Source: Streptomyces monomycini (GTDB taxonomy: Bacteria > Actinomycetota > Actinomycetes > Streptomycetales > Streptomycetaceae). From it: 64,000 bases of DNA. Below, one piece after another: positions 7,690-15,777 of the stretch. The notes under the pieces are model-generated. The model saw only the letters and a program-made list of their open reading frames with translations. It was not told the origin of the DNA and made no database searches. The stretch covers positions 1 to 64,000 of the forward strand of contig NZ_JAFIQY010000022.1 of NCBI RefSeq assembly GCF_022271435.1, read 5' to 3'. Each line of letters starts with the position of its first letter. Positions within the stretch are counted from its first letter, which is position 1. The position numbers and the translations under genes were made by a program.

Positions 7690-8079
7690 TCAGGCGGCGG
7701 GGCTGAGGGCCAGGGTGTAGTGGAGGCCGGTGGCCAGGTGGACCGTGAGGCTGTCGCCGTCGGCTGTGGCGGCCCGGTAGGCGGGGTGGGCCAGGAGTGC
7801 GGGGACGACGACGGCGCGCAGCACGTCGGCGGCGGGGCCGCCGGCAGGGATGGGGGCGCTGGTCGGGTCCTGGAACACCTCGCCGTCGGCGCCTTCCTGG
7901 AAGTCGAGCGCCCAGGTGCCCCCGGCCGCGGTGAAGACGATGTCGCCGCGGGTGCTGGCGTCGGTGACGTCGCTGGTGTCCGGATGAGTCTCCAGGACGT
8001 CGGCGAGGCGGGTGGCCTCTTCCTCCTCGGCGGTCAGCGGGCTCTTGTCGCGGTCGATGGGCGGAAATTCCGTGGTCAT
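7690..8079 (-). CDS. Hypothetical protein, tpg-linked
   Basis: 129 residues from ATG at 8079, preceded by CAGGAGCGAAAAGT and 15 bases after the tpg stop. It is acidic, with an N-terminal EEEEA stretch, a mixed alpha/beta core and a C-terminal strand pair (DSLTVHLATGLHYTLALSP). It is related to the next gene, 7379-7600. Its position directly behind tpg suggests co-expression with telomere-replication genes. A role there is guilt by association only. Confidence 0.6.
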   Translation of the reverse strand: MTTEFPPIDRDKSPLTAEEEEATRLADVLETHPDTSDVTDASTRGDIVFTAAGGTWALDFQEGADGEVFQDPTSAPIPAGGPAADVLRAVVVPALLAHPAYRAATADGDSLTVHLATGLHYTLALSPAA

Positions 8080-8094
8080 ACTTTTCGCTCCTGG

Positions 8095-8652
8095 TCAGTA
8101 ATCCAGATCGAGGTAGTCGATGTCGTTGATTTCCACGTCCGAGAGTCCCATAGCGCGGCCGCCACCGTCCTGGAAATAGACTTCTTTAAACCCTTCGGCG
8201 ATGATCCCGCGCATCTGCTGGTCGCTGGCTCCCGCGTCGCGGGCGTCGAAGAGGCGCTGTGCGTACGCCGGGGGGAGGTGCACGGTCAGTCGCCGGAACC
8301 GTCCGTCGTCGGTCGTGCCGACCGAGGCGGTGTAGCCGAAGCGAGCCCGGGTCTCGACCGTGATCCCGCCGGAGGACGCCGCCTGCTTCTGCCGGCGCTT
8401 GCGGACCTGCGGCTGCCAGCGGGCCCGTACGGCGCCGTCGATCTTCGCGGCGATGTCCTTGGGCGGGGTCTTCCTCGCCCCGCGGCGGTAGCGGTTGACC
8501 GAGTCGGCGGTGACGCCGAGCTCCGCCGCGACGGCCTTCGCGGTCCCCAGCTGCTTCATCAGGTAGTTGATGCGGCCCTGGAGGGTCTTGGGCGGCTGGC
8601 GGGTGAAGCTCTCCCGGTCGGCGCGCTCGATGGCGTCCTCGATCTCTCCCAC
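8095..8652 (-). CDS. tpg: Telomere terminal protein Tpg
   Basis: 185 residues, the usual Tpg length (about 184). It begins MGEIEDAIERA as in known Tpg proteins. Residues 24-60 form a helix-turn-helix (YLMKQLGTAKAVAAELGVTADSVNRY). It continues with RWQPQVRKR and ARFGYTASVGTTDDGR, then LPPAYAQRLFDA and EVYFQDGG. Tpg is covalently attached to the 5' ends of linear Streptomyces replicons and primes fill-in of the 3' overhang. As I recall the literature, the acceptor is Thr114, and residue 114 here is Thr in GTTDDGR. The gene is the third of a tap-wHTH-tpg operon, four bases after the gene between them. Confidence 0.95.
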   Translation of the reverse strand: MGEIEDAIERADRESFTRQPPKTLQGRINYLMKQLGTAKAVAAELGVTADSVNRYRRGARKTPPKDIAAKIDGAVRARWQPQVRKRRQKQAASSGGITVETRARFGYTASVGTTDDGRFRRLTVHLPPAYAQRLFDARDAGASDQQMRGIIAEGFKEVYFQDGGGRAMGLSDVEINDIDYLDLDY

Positions 8653-8655
8653 TGG

Positions 8656-9120
8656 TCAGGCTCCGTCCGTGAGCGGGCCGTGGCCGTACCGGTCAGGGAC
8701 CAGGCGGGCGTCGGCAGCCGGTGCGAGGTCCACGACCAGGCGCTCGCCCACACCGGAGGTGGTCGTGGCGTCGGGGGTGAGGTAGCCGAGGCTGCGCAGC
8801 TCGCCGATGGCCTTGCGGAAGGCGTCACGGCCCTCAGCGGCCAGGCGCTCCTTGCGGGTGAGGGAGACCAGTTCGCTGATCGTGGGCTCCTGCCCGGGGG
8901 GGTAGCCGGTGGCGAGTTCGGCCAGGACTCCGCGGGCGCGCCAGGTCAGGCGCATGTCCCGCATGGCCCGCGCGAACAGTGCCGGGTCGTGGGTGGGCGG
9001 GGTGGTGGGGACGGGCCACTGCGGGGGCGGGGTGTCGGTGGTGTTCATCAGGTGTGGTTCCTTCGGTGCCGGTTCAGGGCCCGCCCCGGCTTCCAGCCGG
9101 GGCGACACGTCGGTGGTCAC
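8656..9120 (-). CDS. Winged-helix protein inserted between tap and tpg
   Basis: 154 residues from GTG at 9120, three bases after the tap stop. An alternative ATG at 9048 has GAAGGAA upstream and gives a 130-residue protein starting MNTTDTPPP. Residues about 50-120 look like a replication-type winged helix: MRLTWRARGVLAELATGYPPG, TISELVSLTRK, AFRKAIGELRSLGYL. It is packed between tap and tpg on the same strand. Tap and tpg are usually directly adjacent, so this gene is a probable extra component or regulator of telomere replication. Confidence 0.65.
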   Translation of the reverse strand: MTTDVSPRLEAGAGPEPAPKEPHLMNTTDTPPPQWPVPTTPPTHDPALFARAMRDMRLTWRARGVLAELATGYPPGQEPTISELVSLTRKERLAAEGRDAFRKAIGELRSLGYLTPDATTTSGVGERLVVDLAPAADARLVPDRYGHGPLTDGA

Positions 9121-9123
9121 GGG

Positions 9124-11250
9124 CTACTCGCCTTCGTCCAGGACGGCGTCGCCGCCCTTGATGTGCCGGGCGGGATTCAGGCCCTGCTCCATCAGGTCGA
9201 CGGCCCACAGCATCGGCTGGACGCCCTCCAGCTTCGCCAGGCCGGGCGTCGGCCCGAGGCGGAACCCGCCCGGCTGTGGCTTGCCTGAGGCGGCATACGG
9301 CAGGAAGTCCAGCGGGCTCGCGCCCGGCGAGGGGTAGACGACGCAGTCGGACAGCACCGCGAGCGGGAACAGCCCGGTCATCTTCGACATGTTCAGCAGC
9401 TTGCGGTGCATGTTGACCCGCGCCTTGGAGATGACGGCGGCGCGGATGTCCGGGCGCCAGGTCGGCCGCATCATGGCCGGCCACGGTTCGCCCTCCTTGT
9501 AGTTCTTGCCCTGCGGGTTCTCGAACAGCTTCCCGATGCCGCCCTTGACCGTGCCCTTGATCGCGGCCAGCACGGCGGCCATCGCCGGGTCGACGTCCTT
9601 GTGCCGCTCCATCGCCGCCAGGAACTCGGTGTCGGACAGGTCCTTGGTGATGCCGAGGTCGGCGAGAGTGTCGACGTACGCGGTCTTGAGCCGGTCGTGC
9701 CACGGGTCCAGGTACGCGCCGGTCTCCTTGCGCAGGTACGCCTCGATCGGGGCGACGTTGTAGCCGAGCTCCTGGGCGTAGGCGACGGTGTGCGTCTGGT
9801 ACCAGGCCGGGCCCGTCGGCCGGATGCCGTCCGGTGTGAACGGTGAGGGCAGGCGTGGGTCCAGTTCGATGCCGGACAGGTCGACCAGCCACGAGCCCGG
9901 GATCTTCGGGTTGAACGGCGGGTTCACGAAGTGCACCGGCTCCGACAGCCCGACCGTCAGCCTCGCGGCGGCCGCCAAAAACGCCGTGTTCAGGTCCAGG
10001 CCCACCGCGAAAGGCAGCAGGCACTCCTCATCGGTGAGTGTGTCCACGTCCCGCACCCACTGGTATGCCTCCTCGTGCAGGAAGCCGCCCTTCCACCCGG
10101 AGTGGTAGATCGCGGGGTGTTCGGGCTGGCCCTCCGGCGGCGCCGGGTCCATCGGCTCCGTACCCAAGCTGCCGGGGTTGAGGCCGGACACCCAGTTGCC
10201 GGTCGCTTCGTCGCGCACCGGCCGGGTCGGCGGACGCAGCGCGGTCATCAGCTCCAGGCCGTTGACCGCCGTGCCGCCGCGCGGGGTGATGACGCGCTGG
10301 GCGTAGACCCCGAGAACGCGGGCGACATCGGCCGGCTCCATCTCCGCCACACCGGGCCAGGAGCGGGAGTCGAGCGCGTCCCACGGCAGGATCGCCAGCT
10401 GTACGCACTGCCGCTCGCGGCCCTGGGCCTTGCGGTAGATCCGCGCCCACGGCCCGAACCCGCGCTGGGTGAGCTGCCAGCGCGCCTTCAACACCTGCTT
10501 GACGACCGGGTGGTCCTCTGGCAGGCGCAGACCGCGCCGGTCCTCCAGGCGTTCGGGCAGTCCGAGCTTCGCGGCCGCGGACGCCGTCAGGACGATGAGT
10601 GGATCGGCGTCCTTGCCGTGGCGGTGCAGCTTCGGAGCGCCGAGGCCGGATTCGCGCAGGGTCCACTCCACCAGCCCCACCACCGTGGTCGCCGGGCAGT
10701 CCAGCACGATGCCGTCGATGCCGTACGCGGAACCGTCGCCATCGAGGACGGCGAGCGGGCCGTGGGGGAAGCGCGGGTCGGTCGCGGGCTTCACCGCCTT
10801 CTTCGCGGCCGGACGCCGCGACGATGTCGCCGGGCGCGAGACCGGACGGGCAGGGCGCTCGGGCGCGACCGATGCGGCGGGAGTCTCCACCGGTGCGGCT
10901 GCCGCTTCCGGCGCGGGGGCAGCCGGGCTGGTGAACGTCTCGGGCACCTCCGGCTGCGGCGCAACGGCCGGGGCCGGGGCGGGCGCGACCGGGGCAGTGT
11001 GCGCGGGGTACTTCGCCGCCCACCCCTTCAGCAGCCGCTGGTACGCCGACAGGCGCGGCTCTTTCGGCTCGCTCCTGCCATTCTCGTAGTTCTTGACCGT
11101 CTGCGTCGACGTCTTCAACGCGACCGCGAGACGGGCCTGGGTGATACCGGCGGCCTCGCGCAACCGGGCCCGCTCCGCCGGGGGCGGGAGCTGCGGCTCC
11201 TCCTCCAGCAACGCGTCAATGTTCGCGAACAGCTCTTCCTCGGACGCCAT
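9124..11250 (-). CDS. tap: Telomere-associated protein Tap
   Basis: 708 residues, close to the roughly 740 of known Tap proteins, from ATG at 11250 with AAAGGGG upstream. Residues 25-65 are an XRE-type helix-turn-helix (AAGITQARLAVALKTSTQTV), typical of Tap and used to bind the telomere overhang. A low-complexity A/P/E linker spans about 78-150. The C-terminal two thirds is catalytic-looking: GLDLNTAFL (about 415), VKGGIGKLFENP (about 570) and LSDCVVYPSP (about 635) fall in the order of polymerase motifs A, B and C. Tap recruits Tpg to telomeres and has been reported to deoxynucleotidylate it. It is the first gene of the minus-strand operon. Confidence 0.93.
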   Translation of the reverse strand: MASEEELFANIDALLEEEPQLPPPAERARLREAAGITQARLAVALKTSTQTVKNYENGRSEPKEPRLSAYQRLLKGWAAKYPAHTAPVAPAPAPAVAPQPEVPETFTSPAAPAPEAAAAPVETPAASVAPERPARPVSRPATSSRRPAAKKAVKPATDPRFPHGPLAVLDGDGSAYGIDGIVLDCPATTVVGLVEWTLRESGLGAPKLHRHGKDADPLIVLTASAAAKLGLPERLEDRRGLRLPEDHPVVKQVLKARWQLTQRGFGPWARIYRKAQGRERQCVQLAILPWDALDSRSWPGVAEMEPADVARVLGVYAQRVITPRGGTAVNGLELMTALRPPTRPVRDEATGNWVSGLNPGSLGTEPMDPAPPEGQPEHPAIYHSGWKGGFLHEEAYQWVRDVDTLTDEECLLPFAVGLDLNTAFLAAAARLTVGLSEPVHFVNPPFNPKIPGSWLVDLSGIELDPRLPSPFTPDGIRPTGPAWYQTHTVAYAQELGYNVAPIEAYLRKETGAYLDPWHDRLKTAYVDTLADLGITKDLSDTEFLAAMERHKDVDPAMAAVLAAIKGTVKGGIGKLFENPQGKNYKEGEPWPAMMRPTWRPDIRAAVISKARVNMHRKLLNMSKMTGLFPLAVLSDCVVYPSPGASPLDFLPYAASGKPQPGGFRLGPTPGLAKLEGVQPMLWAVDLMEQGLNPARHIKGGDAVLDEGE

Positions 11251-11286
11251 GTCGATCCCCTTTCACCCCCCTCACCCTATCACTGT

Positions 11287-11302
11287 TTACCCTTAAGGTT
11301 AA
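11287..11302. promoter_or_regulatory. Near-palindrome upstream of tap
   Basis: TTACCCTTAAGGTTAA is a 16-nt imperfect dyad centred on CCTTAAGG, 37 bases upstream of the tap start, in a locally AT-rich stretch (TGTTTTTTAACC follows). It is a likely operator or promoter element. Autoregulation by the Tap XRE domain is possible but unproven. Confidence 0.5.
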
Positions 11303-11653
11303 CCTGTTTTTTAACCCGTGTGGATACATTCGAGGGGTGGGGTGGACATACAAGAAGGCCGCCCGGCGGATGCCGGACGGCCTTCGACCTCATAGCCCGC
11401 AGGTGCCGGACGACGTCGGAACGTCAGCGGAGGACGACACGAGATGTCAGGTGGTCGGCGACCGACGATGTCGCCGCGCTTGACCATGTGGGCGCCGACG
11501 AGCGCGTCGAGCGCCTGGCGCTGAGCGGCGTCACCGGTACCGATGCCGCCGTCGACCCAGACGCGTAAGAGGACCTCGGCCTCGGCGGGCTGGATGGCGC
11601 AGCGGACGTGGCTGATCGCGTGTCTGTTCTGATTTGTTCTCGTTGGAAGCGGT

Positions 11654-11965
11654 ATGAAGCGTCTCCACGTCACTGGCGCGACTCTGCTTGCCGCCGCCGT
11701 CAGTGCCCTCGTCGACACGCAATCCGCAAGCGCCACATCGATCATCGGCTTCGGCAACGCGGCCGTCGGCAACACCTGCGCCAACCATGGCAGCCCTCGC
11801 GCTGACGGTGCTACGAAGCAGGGCAGCGGCGCTGCTACTGCTCTAAGTGTTGCTCTGCCCGTCGGCAGCCCAGCCAGCCAATGCGGGACGCTGGGGCTGC
11901 CCACCGGCCTGCACGAGTTCGCTGGGGTCGACGTCATCGGCACCTTGACGGGCGGGGAAGTCTAG
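11654..11965 (+). CDS. Small secreted chaplin-like protein
   Basis: 103 residues from ATG at 11654, with GGAAGCGGT upstream. Residues 1-28 are a Sec signal peptide (KRLH, hydrophobic core, SASA cleavage site). The mature part is Gly/Ala/Ser-rich with two cysteines (NTCANHG and ASQCGTLG) and the motif IIGFGNAAVGNTC, reminiscent of chaplin-type surface proteins. It lacks the full GNVVQVP-type chaplin core, so amyloid surface activity is not established. It is transcribed divergently from tap. Confidence 0.6.
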   Translation: MKRLHVTGATLLAAAVSALVDTQSASATSIIGFGNAAVGNTCANHGSPRADGATKQGSGAATALSVALPVGSPASQCGTLGLPTGLHEFAGVDVIGTLTGGEV

Positions 11966-12238
11966 CCAGACGGCCGGGCGGCGGGTGCCCGTATTCCCCG
12001 GCACGTTTTTGCAGGGCCCGGCCTGTGGGAGCCTGGAGCGGCTGCACGAGTTCTACCGACGCCTCGGCTTCATCACGAACACCCGGCGCGGTGAAATCAG
12101 CTCCGCTGGGGAGAGCATTGTCCGTCTCGTGCCGCGCAGCTGCTGACACGACTGGTGTCGCCTACCACTGACACTCTCCTGTCGTCCGACAGCAGCTGAG
12201 CGCCCGTGCGCTGTGCCGATCGCTCTCCCGGGGCCGGG
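11966..12238. other. Intergenic, no gene seen
   Basis: Short overlapping frames on both strands lack start signals. No strong hairpin was found. Confidence 0.4.
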
Positions 12239-12706
12239 TTATGGACTCGGGGCCAGGCGGGCGTCGAGGGTGTGCTGGGCGGTGCGCAGGTAGTAGGTGT
12301 GCATGGCCGTATCGAGCCCGGTCAGGTCTGCGGCGTGGTGCGGGGGTACGTGCTGGAGGTGCAGGAGCATGGCGTCGGCCTGGCGGGCGGGCAGCAGGGT
12401 GTAGAGGGTGCGGGCGGCGGTAGGCGGGGCGCTGGTCTGGCACAGGGCCTGGTGCTCGATGCTGGCGGTCAGGATCTGCCAGGCGCGGCGGGCCGGGCGG
12501 CGGCTGCTGAGGATGCGGCACCAGTCAGTGGCCAGGGTGCCCAGGGCGTGTTCGACGGCGCGGTCGGCCGCGGCGCTCTCGCCCAGGCGCAGCAGGGCGT
12601 GGTGTCGGTAGGGGGCGTGGCGCAGCTGGCAGAAGGCGGTGAAGTCCAGTGGCAGGCGGATGTTGACGGGCGGTTGGTCGGGCAGGCGGACTGGCGTGGG
12701 GTGCAT
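12239..12706 (-). CDS. Hypothetical helical protein
   Basis: 155 residues from ATG at 12706, with CGGGGGAGACGGC upstream. It is entirely helical and His/Arg/Leu-rich, with segments such as CQLRHAPYRHHALLRLGES and LYTLLPARQADAMLLHL. No known domain was recognised. It lies 47 bases downstream of the zinc-finger/XRE regulator on the same strand, so the two probably form an operon, and it may be a partner of that regulator. The open frame extends upstream, but that part overlaps the regulator out of phase. Confidence 0.6.
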   Translation of the reverse strand: MHPTPVRLPDQPPVNIRLPLDFTAFCQLRHAPYRHHALLRLGESAAADRAVEHALGTLATDWCRILSSRRPARRAWQILTASIEHQALCQTSAPPTAARTLYTLLPARQADAMLLHLQHVPPHHAADLTGLDTAMHTYYLRTAQHTLDARLAPSP

Positions 12707-12753
12707 GCCGTCTCCCCCAGGTGACGAGCGAGCGGTGGGGCGTGGTGGGGTGG

Positions 12754-13836
12754 TTATCCGAAGGCGCTGACCGGCAGCGCGAGGTAGCTGGCCCGAGTGG
12801 GTACGGGTGGGGGCGCGGGGGTGGGGTGGGCGGCGTTCCACAGCGGGTGCAGGGCGTCGGGCCGGCCCTCCAGGGCGAGGACGAGGCGGCCGAGGACGGG
12901 CCAGTCGGGCAGGTACTGGCCGTCGAAGACATGCGTGATCTGCTCTTCGGTCAGGGAGCCCTGGCACTGGGTGTGCAGGAGGTAGGGGTCGGGCCGGCCG
13001 GCGGACAGGTACAGACCGCGCAGGGCCGCGTGCAGGGCGCCGACGGCGTCCTCGGAGGTGACCTTGGCCGAGGGGGCGATGCCGCGGGCGGCACACCACA
13101 GGGTGCGTATGGCGGTGGGGTCGCCGTCGCAGGCCACGGTGATGCGGCGGGCCACGCTCCAGGAAGGCAGGCGTTCCCCGGAGATGACGCGGGAGACGTA
13201 GGAGGCGGAGACGCCGGCGTCCGTGGCGATGTCGCGGACGACTTTGCCGCTGCTGCGCTGCAGATGGGACAGAGCGCTGGCGAACTGCTGAAGGCTGGTC
13301 AGGCCCGGAGCGGGGTGCGGGGGCCCGTTGTCGTCGGCCGCGCTGGGCGGGGGGCCCGGCGGGGAGGTGGGGGTGCCGCGCTGGGGCGACAGGGTCGCCG
13401 CGGCACGGGCCGCGGGAGCCGGTGGTGGGGCCGAGGTGTTCTTGGGGCGGGCGGCGGCCCGTCCCCACTTGCGGCGGGCGGTGGACTCGCTGATGCCGGC
13501 GGCTTCGGCGACCGTCTCCCACCGGGTGCCGTCGGCGCGCAGCTGCTGCACCGTCAGCGAGTCGAGCACGTCCAGGTGCTGGCGTACGGCGAGCAGGACT
13601 TCGAGGCTGTGGACCAGGTCCGGGTGGTCGCCGTATTCGGCATCGAGCAGGCTGCCGGTGGCACGGTGAACGGCTTCGAGGGCTTCCACGCGCCGCGGGC
13701 CGGTCTGCACGGCCAGGGCGGGCGGGCGGCGCCGGCGCTGGCAGGATCGGGAGCAGTACTGCGGAGGGCGGCCGCGGCCGCCGTAGGTGAGGGGCTTGTG
13801 GCAGCAGGCGCAGGTGCGGCGAACGGCTGACGTCAT
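12754..13836 (-). CDS. Zinc-finger and XRE-type DNA-binding regulator
   Basis: 360 residues from ATG at 13836, with GGAAAGG upstream. The N-terminal CACCHKPL...YCSRSCQRRRR is a CxxC...CxxxC zinc ribbon (residues about 8-33). Around 90-130 a second helical segment WETVAEAAGISESTARRKW looks like an HTH. Residues about 205-260 are an XRE-like domain (VVRDIATDAGVSASYVSRVISGERLP). The linker between them is Pro/Ala-rich. The overall layout resembles the many Streptomyces regulators with an HTH and no ligand domain. Targets unknown; a membrane protein gene follows upstream at 14022. Confidence 0.65.
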   Translation of the reverse strand: MTSAVRRTCACCHKPLTYGGRGRPPQYCSRSCQRRRRPPALAVQTGPRRVEALEAVHRATGSLLDAEYGDHPDLVHSLEVLLAVRQHLDVLDSLTVQQLRADGTRWETVAEAAGISESTARRKWGRAAARPKNTSAPPPAPAARAAATLSPQRGTPTSPPGPPPSAADDNGPPHPAPGLTSLQQFASALSHLQRSSGKVVRDIATDAGVSASYVSRVISGERLPSWSVARRITVACDGDPTAIRTLWCAARGIAPSAKVTSEDAVGALHAALRGLYLSAGRPDPYLLHTQCQGSLTEEQITHVFDGQYLPDWPVLGRLVLALEGRPDALHPLWNAAHPTPAPPPVPTRASYLALPVSAFG

Positions 13837-14021
13837 GGGTACCCCTTTCCGGGGGCGTGAGGCGGGGATTTTCCGCATCCGGGCGGGCACTTCGCGCGCC
13901 ACGGGGCCGTATTTCTCCCCGTGAAGATCACGGATGGGTGCCGCCACCGGTCACACGAGACGACCGGTGGCGTGCCGGGCCCGTGGGCGGGCCCGGCACC
14001 GGTGGCGAACAGCAGGCAGCG

Positions 14022-14219
14022 TCAGAGCACGCGAATGCGCAGGTAGCGCAGGCGAATACCGCCTCTGTCCGCCGCCGTGGCGGTAAGGGCCCACAGCAGG
14101 GGCAGTGACGTCGGTGCCGCGCCGGTCAGCATCAGGAACACGATCAGCGTGCCGACGAGGGCCGTGGTGGTGACGGTGACTTCCCAGACAGACGTTTCGC
14201 GGCCGCCGGGCCGCGGCAT
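14022..14219 (-). CDS. Small single-pass membrane protein
   Basis: 65 residues from ATG at 14219, with GTGAAG upstream. One hydrophobic stretch, TTALVGTLIVFLMLTGAAP, is followed by a second moderately hydrophobic one (SLPLLWALTATAA) and a basic tail (IRLRYLRIRVL). No family was recognised. It probably sits in the cytoplasmic membrane. Confidence 0.5.
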   Translation of the reverse strand: MPRPGGRETSVWEVTVTTTALVGTLIVFLMLTGAAPTSLPLLWALTATAADRGGIRLRYLRIRVL

Positions 14220-14752
14220 GCTAGCTTCACGCCTGTCGGGCCGGCTCGCACCGGGCCGGTTCGCACAAGGGTCAGGGTGCACGGATCCAGAGCTCCTTGA
14301 TCTTCACAGAATGATGAACGAGGCCCCCGGGGCTGGTTGGCCGCCGCCCGGGGGTTTCGTGACGCGACAGGACGCTACGCCGGTGACAGGCCGGACCGCC
14401 ACCGCTACCGTGCGTTATTTCCAGGGTGTATCTGGCCACGGCGGAAAACCCCGCACACGACCCACCAGTACGATCAAATACCGCCAGAACCAGGTGCCGA
14501 ACACTCCCAGGCGGTCACCACCGCATCTCCGGTTCCGCAGCCGGCCCCACGCCCGCGCCTGGTCTTCACAGCCACGTGGTGTCAGCTTCAACGACCCTCA
14601 CAGGCGGCGGACACGGCTTCACCGAGGGTTCTCCGGCAGCCGGGACGCTGCCCGCACGCCTACGCATCGACAAGCGGGTGCTCTCCTGCTCGCAGATGCT
14701 CCAGGCCAGCCACCGCTCTACGCTGAAAGCCCCGGGAAAGGGCAGGTCAGCT
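14220..14752. other. Intergenic upstream of ku
   Basis: About 530 bases with only overlapping frames that end inside ku or run antisense to it. A tandem run of short GC stems occurs at 14235-14270 (GGCCGGCTCGCACCGGGCC). No separate gene is supported; the promoter of ku should lie here. Confidence 0.4.
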
Positions 14753-15736
14753 ATGCCGCACTCGCTCTGGCAGGGAGCCTTGAGCTTCGGTCTGGTCACC
14801 GTGCCGATCTCCCTGCACGCCGCCACCGACAGCGGGCCGTCCGTCTCCTTCGTCCGCGTGCACAAGGCCGACGGCGGACGCGTACGCAACCAGGCCGTGT
14901 GCTCCGTGGAGGAGACCGAGGTGCCGGCCGAGGAGATCGGCCGCGGCTACGTGACCGGCGAACGCATCGTCCCGCTCACCGACGACGACCTGGCCCAGCT
15001 TCCGCTGCCGACCGCCAAGACCCTCACGATCCTCGCCTTCGTCCCGGCCGGCGACGTCGACCCGCTGCAGATCGAGCGCGGCTACTACGTCGCCCCCACC
15101 GGTCCGGCTGCCAACAAGCCGTACGTCCTGCTGCGCGAGGCCATGGAGGACCACGGCTCGGTCGCCATCGGCAAGATCGCCCTGCGCAGCAAGGAGACCC
15201 TGGCGCTGGTGCGGCCGATGGGGGATGTGCTGGTGCTGCATGCGCTGCGCTGGCCCGACCAGGTTCGCACCCCCGCCGGTGTGGTCCCCGACCGGCCGGT
15301 GGACATCAGCGAGGACGAGCTCGCCGCGGCCGAGGAGCTGATGGCCAGCTACGGCCCGCTGGACGAGGAGGACCTGCGCGACCACTACCGCGAGCGCATC
15401 GAGGAGATCGTGGCGGCCAAACTGGAGGACCGCGACATCGAAGCCCCCGGCGAAGCGCCCCAGCCGCGCGGGCAGGTTCTGGACCTGATGGCCGCCCTGG
15501 AGGACAGCGTCCGCGCCGCCAGGAGCACCCGCGGCGAAGATGCCGACGGTACGGACGCGTCGGTGACGCCGCTGCGCGCCATCGAGGACAAGGTCGCCGG
15601 AGCCAGCAAGCGCTCCTCCGCCGGCAAGAGCGTCCGCGCGCCGAAGGAGACCGGCGGCAAGAAGACCACCGCCAAGGCGCCGGCGAAGAAGACCGCGGCG
15701 AAGAAGAAGGCGACCGGCGGCCGCCGCGCTGGCTGA
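14753..15736 (+). CDS. ku: Ku, end-joining DNA-binding protein
   Basis: 327 residues, starting MPHSLWQGALSFGLVTVPI, the standard bacterial Ku opening (xxxWxGxIxFGLVxVPV). The core beta-barrel features are present: SVEETEVPAEEIGRGY, LPTAKTLTILAFVP, ERGYYVAP, and MGDVLVLHALRWPDQVR. The C-terminal 60 residues are Lys/Ala-rich (KKTTAKAPAKKTAAKKK), a tail known in actinobacterial Ku for DNA-end affinity and threading. It forms a homodimeric ring on double-strand ends and recruits LigD; no ligD is in this window. Near a telomere it could repair or circularise broken ends. The endonuclease VII-like gene follows 41 bases downstream. Confidence 0.93.
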   Translation: MPHSLWQGALSFGLVTVPISLHAATDSGPSVSFVRVHKADGGRVRNQAVCSVEETEVPAEEIGRGYVTGERIVPLTDDDLAQLPLPTAKTLTILAFVPAGDVDPLQIERGYYVAPTGPAANKPYVLLREAMEDHGSVAIGKIALRSKETLALVRPMGDVLVLHALRWPDQVRTPAGVVPDRPVDISEDELAAAEELMASYGPLDEEDLRDHYRERIEEIVAAKLEDRDIEAPGEAPQPRGQVLDLMAALEDSVRAARSTRGEDADGTDASVTPLRAIEDKVAGASKRSSAGKSVRAPKETGGKKTTAKAPAKKTAAKKKATGGRRAG

Positions 15737-15777
15737 CTGCCGTACCGGGAGCGATCCGCCGAGCCGGAGCAACGCAG

